This document shows positions 1 through 6,332 of a stretch of 18,368 bases of DNA, one piece after another. The DNA lies in the NCBI GenBank assembly GCA_964563885.1, contig CAZLYX010000039.1:1-18368 (forward strand). Reading direction: 5' to 3'. The translations under genes and the position numbers were made by a program. The notes beneath the pieces are model-generated. The model saw only the letters and a list, made by a program, of their open reading frames with translations, made no database searches and was not told where the DNA came from. This DNA is from CAZLYX01 sp964563885 (GTDB lineage: Bacteria; Pseudomonadota; Gammaproteobacteria; Burkholderiales; Neisseriaceae). How positions within the stretch are numbered: position 1 is the first letter of the stretch; every line of letters starts with the position of its first letter.

Positions 1-1293
1 GTAGGTGGTTTAGTAGATTTTGCCACTATCCAAGTGAATGGAATTACTGAAATCATTTTGTTCAGTATCATTGGTTTGTTGCTAACCATTATGCTGCAAT
101 CTACTCACGCCACGCTTATTCTAACGTTAGCCGCATTATCAGGTGGACAAATCAGTTTAATCCAAGCGTTTGCTTTGGCGATAGGCTCTAACGTGGGCAG
201 CAGCATCGCCACTGCTGTGGTTGGTATGTTGGGTAGCGAGCGTGGCGGCCAGCGTTTGGCGATGGCACACTTGTTGTTTAACGTGGTGACAGCTGTGCTT
301 TCATTGTTGTTGTGGTTACCATTAACGGCATTGGTTAAACACATTGCACTGTGGCTGGGCATGGGTAATTTGTTGCAATTGGCTTTATTTCATACCTTAT
401 TTAATGTACTTGGTTTATCAGTGTTTTGGTTTTTGCAAAAAACTTTGGCTACGCATTTAGTTAAATGGCTACCTGAAAGCCCTGAATTACTGCTTGCCGA
501 AAACAATGGCGTGGTGACGACTCTTAAACACGAAAGGGGCGAATTTGCCAAAGCACGTTATCTTTCTACCAACATGCTGCGCTCAGGCGACACCGCGCTC
601 AATGCTTTATTACAAGAGATTCGCCACTTAAGCGCGCTGTGTTTGGAAGTAATTTGCCATGTATTGTTTATTCCCCCCGAACATCTTTATCAAACTGAAG
701 CTGAATCCACTCTGCTGTTGCCCATACCACCGCTCAAACTGGATGCGCAACAGCTTTATGAGCGTCAGATTAAGCCTTTATATGGTGAAATATTAGAATT
801 TAGCAGTAGAGCAGAAGTCGATGATGAAACTAGTCAGCAACAGCTTATGCAGGTGCATATGACTGCGCTGCAATTGGTTGGTATTGTAAAAGACAGCAAG
901 CACATGCAGAAAAATATGCAACATTACCTACAAACGCCAGATCATCCTTTACATGAGCATTATGTCAGCCTGCGCAATCATGTGTTCCATACTTTATGGC
1001 TGTTCCGCCACACTGCCGCCCTACCCATTAAACAGCCCGAATGGCAAGACGGCATGGCATTATTAGTACAACAAATTGATTTGCTTGAAACTGGTTTTCG
1101 CCAGCGCGTCTTGGTTAGATTACGCAATAATGAGCTTGATGGCTGGCATTCCACCTCTTTAATCAATGACATCAACTACACCAGACGCATTGATGCAGGC
1201 TTATATGAGATTTTACATACTGCAGCCAATAATCTACCCGAGGGTGAACCAACCCTCCCTAATATCGTTCATGAGCCAAACACCACAACCTAA
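1..1293 (+). CDS. Na/phosphate cotransporter family protein, 3' part (truncated by window edge)
   Basis: This is probably the C-terminal two thirds of a sodium-dependent phosphate transporter of the inner membrane (PNaS/NptA type). The frame is open from base 1. A GTG at 34 could be taken as a start, but it has no ribosome binding site and the protein would lack the first transport repeat, so I read it as a 5'-truncated gene. The visible part opens with membrane helices carrying QSTHAT and GSNVGSS, which match the QSS and GANIGT signatures of the second PNaS repeat. Two or three more hydrophobic segments follow. From about residue 165 (counted from base 34) there is a long helical, charged, PhoU-like cytosolic region, as in bacterial family members. 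A DUS-like word lies inside the frame at 466-477. It converges on the exporter gene that ends at 1360. The family is fairly sure; the substrate is inferred from the family. Confidence 0.82.
   Translation, partial: VGGLVDFATIQVNGITEIILFSIIGLLLTIMLQSTHATLILTLAALSGGQISLIQAFALAIGSNVGSSIATAVVGMLGSERGGQRLAMAHLLFNVVTAVLSLLLWLPLTALVKHIALWLGMGNLLQLALFHTLFNVLGLSVFWFLQKTLATHLVKWLPESPELLLAENNGVVTTLKHERGEFAKARYLSTNMLRSGDTALNALLQEIRHLSALCLEVICHVLFIPPEHLYQTEAESTLLLPIPPLKLDAQQLYERQIKPLYGEILEFSSRAEVDDETSQQQLMQVHMTALQLVGIVKDSKHMQKNMQHYLQTPDHPLHEHYVSLRNHVFHTLWLFRHTAALPIKQPEWQDGMALLVQQIDLLETGFRQRVLVRLRNNELDGWHSTSLINDINYTRRIDAGLYEILHTAANNLPEGEPTLPNIVHEPNTTT
466..477 (+). repeat. DUS-like word, one mismatch, in coding sequence
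   Basis: TGGCTACCTGAA differs from AGGCTACCTGAA only in base 1. It is read as Trp-Leu-Pro-Glu in the phosphate transporter. The same coding solution recurs at 2728-2739. Confidence 0.6.
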
Positions 1294-1305
1294 GCTGGCC
1301 AACCA

Positions 1306-1339
1306 AATGCCGCTGTTCGAACATACAAACAGTGGCATT
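1306..1339. terminator. Inverted repeat between convergent genes, possible terminator
   Basis: AATGCCGCTGTT (1306-1317) pairs with AACAGTGGCATT (1328-1339) over 12 base pairs with one G-T wobble and a 10-base loop. It lies just after the phosphate transporter stop and just before the exporter stop on the other strand. The T run (1351-1356) starts 11 bases after the stem, so intrinsic termination is plausible but not textbook. Confidence 0.5.
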
Positions 1340-1359
1340 CGTTAATTCACTTTTTTGGT

Positions 1360-2235
1360 TTACATGCCCAGTAAACGACTTACTGGCGCCCAATAAAACA
1401 AACACCCAATAGCCACCAAAGCTATCGCAATACCTGCGGCATTAATGGCATGAATTTTTTCTTTGAAAAATCCTGCGCCAACTAAAGTGCCCAGTGTAAT
1501 CACACCAATATTCATACCTGCAAATACCAATGTTGGGTTATCGCTCATCGCTTGATGTGCGCGAACATAAAATAAAATGTTGGCAAAGTTTAAGCAACCT
1601 AGCAATACCCCGCCTATTAAGCTAACAGCGTTCCATTTGGTGCCTTTACTAAACAACCAACCAAACATCAATATGCCCGCCAAACAAAATGATACTAACA
1701 AATTGGCCGAAAAAGCGCTGCCAGTGGTCGCCAATTGTTTAAACAAAATATCAATCACACCATAACCAGCCCACACGCCCAATAATAAAGCCACACTGGT
1801 TATAAAGCTACCTGAAGATTTTTTAGCAACTGGTTTCCACAATAAACAAAATAATGCCACAAATGCCAACACCAAACCCACCAAACGATTAACTGCTAAT
1901 TGCTCACCAAACCATAAAAATGAAGCCAATACAGGCAAGAATAATGATAAACGTTGTGCCGCGTCTGACCGTACAATACCTACCGAATCAACTGCTTTAG
2001 CCATGATAATAAACACAACAGGCAACAACACACCCAGCGCACCAAATAACCACCACGAAGGCAAATAGCTGCGCCAAGCCTGTATATCAGGTTGCAATAA
2101 CAACATACACCATGCCACTGCCACCAAATAATTTACCGCCACCGCTTGTTCAATAACAATGCCTTTTTTACGCGATACTTTAAGCAAAGCCGACACTGCT
2201 ACACTGCATAAAATACTCAAAATTAAAAATATCAT
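1360..2235 (-). CDS. EamA/DMT-family transporter
   Basis: This 291-residue protein is almost wholly hydrophobic. About ten membrane segments are spread evenly over its length, in two halves of roughly 140 residues, which is the usual size and layout of drug/metabolite (EamA) exporters of the inner membrane. The end of the first half has the typical run 'LPVLASFLWFGEQL', where an acidic residue follows a membrane helix. The second half has the equivalent 'TLGTLVGAGFFKEKIH'. The substrate cannot be told from sequence. The ATG at 2235 is the first residue of the first helix, with only a weak purine stretch upstream. A DUS-like word occurs inside it at 1805-1816. It is divergent from ornithine decarboxylase, but no metabolic link is visible. 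Confidence 0.8.
   Translation of the reverse strand: MIFLILSILCSVAVSALLKVSRKKGIVIEQAVAVNYLVAVAWCMLLLQPDIQAWRSYLPSWWLFGALGVLLPVVFIIMAKAVDSVGIVRSDAAQRLSLFLPVLASFLWFGEQLAVNRLVGLVLAFVALFCLLWKPVAKKSSGSFITSVALLLGVWAGYGVIDILFKQLATTGSAFSANLLVSFCLAGILMFGWLFSKGTKWNAVSLIGGVLLGCLNFANILFYVRAHQAMSDNPTLVFAGMNIGVITLGTLVGAGFFKEKIHAINAAGIAIALVAIGCLFYWAPVSRLLGM
1805..1816 (+). repeat. DUS-like word, one mismatch, in coding sequence
   Basis: AAGCTACCTGAA differs from the perfect word at base 2. On the gene strand it is read as Ser-Gly-Ser, like the perfect copy in holA. Confidence 0.55.
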
Positions 2236-2293
2236 TACTTAGCCTAACTATTAACTATTTGAATAATTCAAGCGTCTACAGCCGCTCGCGGCG

Positions 2294-2320
2294 ATTATAC
2301 TCTGCTAGTGCTTCATTCAA
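2294..2320 (-). promoter_or_regulatory. Candidate promoter of the EamA gene
   Basis: Reading leftwards there is TTGAAT (2315-2320), a 15-base spacer and a perfect TATAAT (2294-2299), about 58 bases before the start codon. The short spacer lowers confidence. Confidence 0.4.
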
Positions 2321-2360
2321 CTATTTTTCTTTTTATGGTTTATAACTTTCTATATATAGA

Positions 2361-2392
2361 AAAAGCTACCTGAACACTTTCAGGTAGCTTTT
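2361..2392. repeat. Inverted pair of DUS-like words (hairpin) between divergent genes
   Basis: AAGCTACCTGAA (2363-2374) and TTCAGGTAGCTT (2379-2390) face each other. With flanking A/T the stem is 14 base pairs (2361-2374 with 2379-2392) around a 4-base loop. Both ends have T-rich tails when read outward, so it could terminate transcripts in either direction. No gene ends here: it lies between the exporter promoter on the left and the ornithine decarboxylase gene on the right, so it may insulate the two. Confidence 0.75.
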
Positions 2393-2399
2393 ATATAAT
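2371..2399 (+). promoter_or_regulatory. Candidate promoter of ornithine decarboxylase, overlapping the DUS hairpin
   Basis: TGAACA (2371-2376; 4 of 6 to consensus), a 17-base spacer and a perfect TATAAT (2394-2399). The right arm of the DUS hairpin is the spacer. Transcription would start near 2406, giving a leader of about 115 bases. Confidence 0.4.
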
Positions 2400-2430
2400 T
2401 AATCATTAGCAGAGTATTTTCGCAGTCGTG

Positions 2431-2493
2431 ATGCCTACGTATCCCGAAAAAATATTAGACACCCCTCATTATTTCCCATATCCTCCCGCATAA
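2431..2493 (+). CDS. Possible proline-rich upstream ORF (20 aa) before ornithine decarboxylase
   Basis: An ATG at 2431 opens 20 codons ending HYFPYPPA-stop at 2493, which is 27 bases before the ornithine decarboxylase start. Six of 20 residues are proline and the last residues contain a Pro-Pro pair, a composition that slows ribosomes. There is no clear Shine-Dalgarno. It could be chance; it is listed because upstream peptides are known to control ornithine decarboxylase genes in other bacteria (speFL), although this sequence does not resemble SpeFL. Confidence 0.22.
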   Translation: MPTYPEKILDTPHYFPYPPA

Positions 2494-2520
2494 ATATACA
2501 CATTAAAAGGAAAACAGGTT

Positions 2521-4671
2521 ATGAAAATTGCCGCCAGCCAAGGTACCGAATTCGCATTCGAGTGCAGTCACAGAACGATGGACATCGACATGACCGATTT
2601 CACCAACGTTTGCGCGGTGGTGGCAACCATAGACGACCTACCAGCAGTATGGGAAGAGCTAGAACGTTTAGGTTTTGCAGTGCCTATTTTTGCAGCAATC
2701 GAATACGGTCAGATTTTACCAGCCGAGTGGCTACCTGAAGTATATGGTGTGATTGAGTTATCGCTCGACCAAAAATACTACAATGGCCAGCTGATTAACG
2801 CCGCCGCATCAGACTACATCGATTCCCTCGACCCGCCCTTTTTTCAAGCTCTAAAAGAATACACCGACTACGGTAATGCCGCTTTTGATTGCCCTGGACA
2901 CCAAGGTGGCCAGTTTTTCCGTAAGCATCCTTCTGGACGACGCTTTTTCCTCTATTTTGGCGAAACCATGTTTCGTGCCGACTCATGCAATGCCGATGTG
3001 CGTTTAGGCGACTTGCTCATTCATGAAGGCCCAGCACACGCTGCACAAGCACACGCAGCTAAAGTCTACAACGCCGACAAAACCTATTTTGTGCTCAATG
3101 GCACTTCAGCCGCCAATAAAGTCTGCATCAATGCTCTGGTTGCCGGCGGTGATTTGGTTTTATTCGACCGCAACAATCATAAATCTGTGCATCAAGGTGC
3201 ACTTACCATGAGCGGTGGCATTCCGGTATACATGCAAACAGCACGTAATGCTTATGGTTTAATTGGTGGCATTCCAGCAGCAGACTTTGAAGAAAATTCT
3301 ATTCGTGAACGCATTCGCCAAGTTGCACCTGAACGTGCCGATGCAGAGCGCCCTTTTCGTTTAGCCGTTATCCAACTTGGCACTTATGACGGCACTATTT
3401 ACAATGCCCGCCAAGTAGTCGATCGCATTGGCCATTTGTGCGATTACATTTTGTTTGATTCGGCGTGGGTGGGTTATGAGCAATTTATTCCGATGATGCG
3501 CGATTGCTCACCTCTGTTACTTGAACTAAATGAAAAAGATCCTGGTATTTTGGTTACTCAATCGGTACACAAACAACAAGCTGGCTTTTCACAAACATCA
3601 CAAATTCATAAAAAAGACAACCACATCAGCAATCAACCTCGTTATTGCAACCACAAACGTTTCAACAATTCTTTTATGATGCACGCTTCAACTAGCCCGT
3701 TTTATCCACTTTTCGCCTCTCTTGATGTCAACGCTAAAATGCACGATGGCAAAGCGGGTATTCATATGTGGCGCGAGTGTGTTATCGGCGGTATTGATGC
3801 TCGAAAAATGCTGTTACAAACCTGTAAGCTGATTAAGCCATTTGTGCCGCCTGTGGTCGATGGTAAAGCATGGGAAAAACACGAAACTGAAGTTATGGTC
3901 GATGACATGGCGTTTTTCCGCTTTGAAAAAGATGCGCCTTGGCATGATTTTGATGGTTATGAAGACAATCAATATTTTATTGATCCGTGCAAACTCTTAC
4001 TAACCACCCCGGGCATTAACCGCGAAACCGGTGAATATGAAGAAACAGGCATTCCTGCCTCAGTATTGGCACATTATTTGCGTCAACGCTCGCTCATCCC
4101 AGAAAAGGCCGATCTAAATTCTATTTTATTTTTGCTAACACCAGCTGAAAATATGGCCAAGTTTCAGCATTTGGTCGCCACCATTGCGCGTTTTGAAGAG
4201 CTATACGAAGCCAATGTATTGGTGCGTGAAATGCTGCCCAGTCTGGTTGCGGCATATCCGGTTTACCAAACCATGCGCGTTCAAGATTTATGCCAAAAAA
4301 TGCATAACTTTTATCGTAAACACAGCTTAAATCAACTACTACAAGATATGTTTCAACGTGCTAAATGGCCAAAAATGCAACAATTACCCTCAGAAACCCA
4401 CGATGCCTACATTCGCAACCACATTGAATTAGTTCCTTTAAGCCAAATTGAAGGTCGTGTCGCTGCTGAAGGTGCTTTACCTTACCCACCAGGTGTATTG
4501 TGTATTGTACCTGGTGAAGTATGGGGCGGTGCTACGCTAGAATATTTCCGCGCACTTGAAGAAGGCGTAAATGAATTACCTGGCTTTGAACCAGAAATTC
4601 AAGGCGTATATTGGGAACGTGACGCACAAGGTCGTAAATATGCCTTGGCTTATGTGATTAAAAACTCATAA
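2521..4671 (+). CDS. speC: Ornithine decarboxylase (PLP-dependent, SpeC/SpeF type)
   Basis: The enzyme decarboxylates L-ornithine to putrescine, the first step of polyamine synthesis, in the cytosol. The 716-residue length matches E. coli SpeC/SpeF (about 711-732). In order there are: an N-terminal receiver-like wing domain (about 1-105); the PLP-binding large domain opening with FDCPGHQGG (about 122-130) and LNGTSAANK; FDSAWVGYEQF; the PLP lysine in TQSVHKQQAGFSQ at K351; and HASTSPFYPLFASLDVNAK. The C-terminal domain holds ALPYPPGVLCIVPGEVWGG near the end. The match to ornithine rather than lysine or arginine decarboxylases is close throughout. AAAAGGA at 2505-2511 supports the start at 2521. 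No potE antiporter gene is adjacent, so a biosynthetic (SpeC) role is more likely than acid-induced SpeF; the sequence alone does not settle this. A strong terminator follows at 4698. Confidence 0.95.
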   Translation: MKIAASQGTEFAFECSHRTMDIDMTDFTNVCAVVATIDDLPAVWEELERLGFAVPIFAAIEYGQILPAEWLPEVYGVIELSLDQKYYNGQLINAAASDYIDSLDPPFFQALKEYTDYGNAAFDCPGHQGGQFFRKHPSGRRFFLYFGETMFRADSCNADVRLGDLLIHEGPAHAAQAHAAKVYNADKTYFVLNGTSAANKVCINALVAGGDLVLFDRNNHKSVHQGALTMSGGIPVYMQTARNAYGLIGGIPAADFEENSIRERIRQVAPERADAERPFRLAVIQLGTYDGTIYNARQVVDRIGHLCDYILFDSAWVGYEQFIPMMRDCSPLLLELNEKDPGILVTQSVHKQQAGFSQTSQIHKKDNHISNQPRYCNHKRFNNSFMMHASTSPFYPLFASLDVNAKMHDGKAGIHMWRECVIGGIDARKMLLQTCKLIKPFVPPVVDGKAWEKHETEVMVDDMAFFRFEKDAPWHDFDGYEDNQYFIDPCKLLLTTPGINRETGEYEETGIPASVLAHYLRQRSLIPEKADLNSILFLLTPAENMAKFQHLVATIARFEELYEANVLVREMLPSLVAAYPVYQTMRVQDLCQKMHNFYRKHSLNQLLQDMFQRAKWPKMQQLPSETHDAYIRNHIELVPLSQIEGRVAAEGALPYPPGVLCIVPGEVWGGATLEYFRALEEGVNELPGFEPEIQGVYWERDAQGRKYALAYVIKNS
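2728..2739 (+). repeat. DUS-like word, one mismatch, in coding sequence
   Basis: TGGCTACCTGAA inside the ornithine decarboxylase wing domain, read as Trp-Leu-Pro-Glu. Confidence 0.55.
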
Positions 4672-4681
4672 GCTACCTGAA
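4670..4681 (+). repeat. DUS-like word overlapping the ornithine decarboxylase stop codon
   Basis: AAGCTACCTGAA, with one mismatch at base 2. Its first two bases are the end of the TAA stop. Confidence 0.55.
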
Positions 4682-4697
4682 AGCTTATATGGCGTAT

Positions 4698-4734
4698 AAA
4701 AAGCTTCATAAACTCACTGTTTATGAAGCTTTTT
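4698..4734 (+). terminator. Intrinsic terminator after ornithine decarboxylase
   Basis: A 16-base-pair perfect stem, AAAAAGCTTCATAAAC (4698-4713) with GTTTATGAAGCTTTTT (4719-4734), closes a 5-base loop and ends in a T run. It does not use a DUS. The A/T symmetry means it may work in both directions. Confidence 0.85.
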
Positions 4735-4780
4735 CTTATTTGTTAAAGTTACTGCTTTTAAAGCGATAAAACGGCAGGTT

Positions 4781-4789
4781 TGCTATACT
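4781..4789 (+). promoter_or_regulatory. Extended -10 promoter of ubiX
   Basis: TGC-TATACT (TG at 4781-4782, hexamer 4784-4789) is an extended -10 element without a recognisable -35. It gives a start near 4796 and a leader of about 24 bases. Confidence 0.5.
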
Positions 4790-4819
4790 GCTGTTTTCTT
4801 TGATTCTCTATGTGTGTTT

Positions 4820-5440
4820 ATGAATCCAATGCCACATCCCATTCAAACCATTACCCTGGCATTTACTGGAGCATCTGGTCTGCCTTACGGCATGCGTTTG
4901 CTTGAATGCTTATTAGAAGCAGATAAAACCGTGTGGCTGCTGTATTCTCAAGCAGCTCAGGTAGTAGCTCAGCAAGAAATGGCGCTCACTTTGCCCTCTA
5001 GCGCTCAAGCATGTCGAGACATGTTAACCGAGCGATTGAACGTAGCACCTGAGCGCCTACATGTTTTTGGTAAAGATGAATGGTTTGCACCGCCCGCTTC
5101 GGGTACCAATCCAGCCGATGCCATGATTATCTGTCCTGCCAGCATGGGTGTGGTTGCTGCTGTGGTACATGGCACTTCAGACCATTTAATTGAGCGCGCA
5201 GCCGATGTAGCACTTAAAGAGCGCCGCCCATTAATTATTGTGCCTCGTGAAGCACCTTTTTCTACTCTGCATTTACAAAACTTGCTCAAACTTTCAGAAA
5301 TGGGCGCTGTTATCCTGCCGCCCTCACCTGGTTTTTATCACCATCCACAAAGTATAAATGACTTAATCGACTTTATCGTGGCGCGAATTCTAGATCAATT
5401 GCGTATTCCCCACACTCTCATGCGTAAATGGGGCGAATAA
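4820..5440 (+). CDS. ubiX: Flavin prenyltransferase UbiX
   Basis: UbiX joins a dimethylallyl group to FMN to make the prenylated cofactor used by the decarboxylase UbiD in ubiquinone synthesis. The protein is a cytosolic flavoprotein-fold enzyme of about 206 residues, normal for the family. Visible family marks are the N-terminal beta strand and FMN loop TLAFTGASGLPYGMRLL, the central PASMGVVAAVVHG loop, and the C-terminal block with VPREAPFSTLHL and LPPSPGFYHHPQSI, followed by DFIVARILDQL. The start is uncertain because no candidate has a Shine-Dalgarno: GTG at 4814, ATG at 4820 and ATG at 4829 are all in frame. I chose 4820 as the first ATG after the extended -10 promoter. No ubiD is in the window. 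Confidence 0.93.
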   Translation: MNPMPHPIQTITLAFTGASGLPYGMRLLECLLEADKTVWLLYSQAAQVVAQQEMALTLPSSAQACRDMLTERLNVAPERLHVFGKDEWFAPPASGTNPADAMIICPASMGVVAAVVHGTSDHLIERAADVALKERRPLIIVPREAPFSTLHLQNLLKLSEMGAVILPPSPGFYHHPQSINDLIDFIVARILDQLRIPHTLMRKWGE

Positions 5441-5441
5441 T

Positions 5442-5522
5442 ATGCAAGGCTTACAAGAGCTTATTTCAATGATAGTTACTTTTGCCAATTGGATCTTGAC
5501 AATATTGCAAGCTTTGTTTTAA
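5442..5522 (+). CDS. Possible 26-residue hydrophobic peptide
   Basis: The frame begins one base after the ubiX stop and encodes a peptide starting MQGLQELISMIVTF and ending NWILTILQALF, which would make one amphipathic or membrane helix. The purines just before the ATG are only a weak ribosome site. The promoter at 5496-5523 lies inside it. It may be real and coupled to ubiX translation, or a chance frame. Confidence 0.2.
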   Translation: MQGLQELISMIVTFANWILTILQALF

Positions 5523-5523
5523 G
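5496..5523 (+). promoter_or_regulatory. Promoter of the aromatic leader
   Basis: A perfect TTGACA (5496-5501), a 16-base spacer and TTTAAG (5518-5523), preceded by TGT as an extended -10. Predicted transcription starts fall at about 5530-5533, at or just before the ATG of the leader peptide, so that peptide may be translated from a nearly leaderless message. Confidence 0.5.
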
Positions 5524-5532
5524 CTCTCCAAC

Positions 5533-5613
5533 ATGATTACATTTAACATTCGCAATTTTTCGTATTACTACTGGTATCCCACCTCGGTGCGGTGCCTTTT
5601 TGCGTTTGCCTAA
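5533..5613 (+). CDS. Putative 26-residue leader peptide with Tyr-Tyr-Tyr-Trp-Tyr
   Basis: ATG at 5533 opens 26 codons ending in TAA at 5613. The middle reads NFSYYYWYPTSVR, so five codons in a row specify tyrosine or tryptophan, and the tail is CLFAFA. Such runs are typical of leader peptides that sense charged tRNA in attenuators (compare TrpL and PheL). The codons lie just before and within the first hairpin (5573-5596), and a T-tailed terminator follows at 5649. There is no Shine-Dalgarno; the promoter would place the RNA start within a few bases of the ATG. I do not recognise this exact peptide. The role is inferred from composition and position. Confidence 0.55.
   Translation: MITFNIRNFSYYYWYPTSVRCLFAFA
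5573..5601 (+). promoter_or_regulatory. First hairpin of the attenuator, followed by five T
   Basis: GGTATCCCACC (5573-5583) pairs with GGTGCGGTGCC (5586-5596), with two G-T pairs and one C-C mismatch, then TTTTT. The left arm begins inside the Trp codon and covers the last Tyr codon of the leader peptide, so a ribosome stalled there would block pairing. It could alternatively be a terminator for readthrough from ubiX. Confidence 0.5.
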
Positions 5614-5648
5614 ATGAAATAGCAATACCTCAAGCAAAGCTTAATGCC

Positions 5649-5678
5649 AACCGCCCTTAATACGGCGGTTTTTGTTTT
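5649..5678 (+). terminator. Terminator of the putative attenuator
   Basis: AACCGCC (5649-5655) pairs with GGCGGTT (5664-5670) around an 8-base loop, followed by TTTTTGTTTT. An alternative pairing, GCGGT (5589-5593) with ACCGC (5650-5654), helped by TTTGC (5599-5603) with GCAAA (5634-5638), would disrupt it and is a candidate antiterminator. Confidence 0.75.
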
Positions 5679-5737
5679 ATTTAAGTCTGTTTCCGCCGTT
5701 GCACCCCAATTTATATTAAAAATAAAGGAAACATAAA

Positions 5738-6250
5738 ATGACTGCCCTAGCACACTCTATGATATTTACAGCACCTGAGCTTAACCAAATTCATCTTATC
5801 CCCGACGGCAATAGCCATCGCCCAGACTTATGCCCTGAACGTATTGGCTTTAATAAACCTAATTTAGCCAGCGAAGCCATGATCCCATCTATACGAATGG
5901 TGGCTACTTTAATTGCTGCGGCACGTCACGACTTCAATAATCGCAGCCCTGAGCACTTCACCGAAGAAGCAGATTGGTTTGCTGCGCGCATTATTGTTTT
6001 AAATGCACGCATCTTTCATTTAGATGTAACCCTCAAACCCATGCTCGACACGGCCAACCGTCGCGCCCAAGTATTCGCGCAACAACACAGCTTACCATTT
6101 ACAGCTGCTAAAATGCGCATGAGCTTACATGCTGGCCGCCCAGCCAACCTGCTCATCATTGAAACAGACTTTCACTTGAGCGAAAAACAATCGTTAGCAA
6201 ATAATAGTGGTACCTTGGCGACACAATGTTTATTACCTAAGTTGTTTTAA
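5738..6250 (+). CDS. Protein of unknown function behind the aromatic attenuator (170 aa)
   Basis: I do not recognise this protein. It has a good start (AAAGGA at 5724-5729, 8 bases before the ATG), no signal peptide and no membrane segment. The N-terminal 50 residues are rich in Pro, Asn and His. The middle (about 48-115) looks helical, with a run AARHDFNNRSPEHFTEEADW and then WFAARIIVLNARIFHLDVTL. The last 40 residues are polar. It is not DAHP synthase, chorismate mutase or prephenate dehydratase by any motif I can see, although the leader upstream suggests control by tyrosine or tryptophan supply. A separate promoter (6247-6276) follows, so it may be transcribed alone. Confidence 0.7.
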   Translation: MTALAHSMIFTAPELNQIHLIPDGNSHRPDLCPERIGFNKPNLASEAMIPSIRMVATLIAAARHDFNNRSPEHFTEEADWFAARIIVLNARIFHLDVTLKPMLDTANRRAQVFAQQHSLPFTAAKMRMSLHAGRPANLLIIETDFHLSEKQSLANNSGTLATQCLLPKLF

Positions 6251-6276
6251 CTCTAGAATTCAATAACCGTTATAAT
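6247..6276 (+). promoter_or_regulatory. Candidate promoter for the 6333 gene
   Basis: TTAACT (6247-6252, overlapping the previous stop codon), an 18-base spacer and a perfect TATAAT (6271-6276), 57 bases before the ATG. Confidence 0.45.
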
Positions 6277-6332
6277 CACAGCTTTAAATCATCTATACTT
6301 TCATTATATTTGTATATAAATTTGAGTTGCGC

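Noticed and set aside
105..362. Minus-strand frame inside the phosphate transporter gene
   Set aside because: Antisense to a well-supported transporter frame; no ribosome site and no family resemblance.
2299..2310. 12-base word ACTCTGCTAGTG repeated at 14789-14800
   Set aside because: A few exact 12-base matches are expected by chance in 18 kb; flanks do not match.
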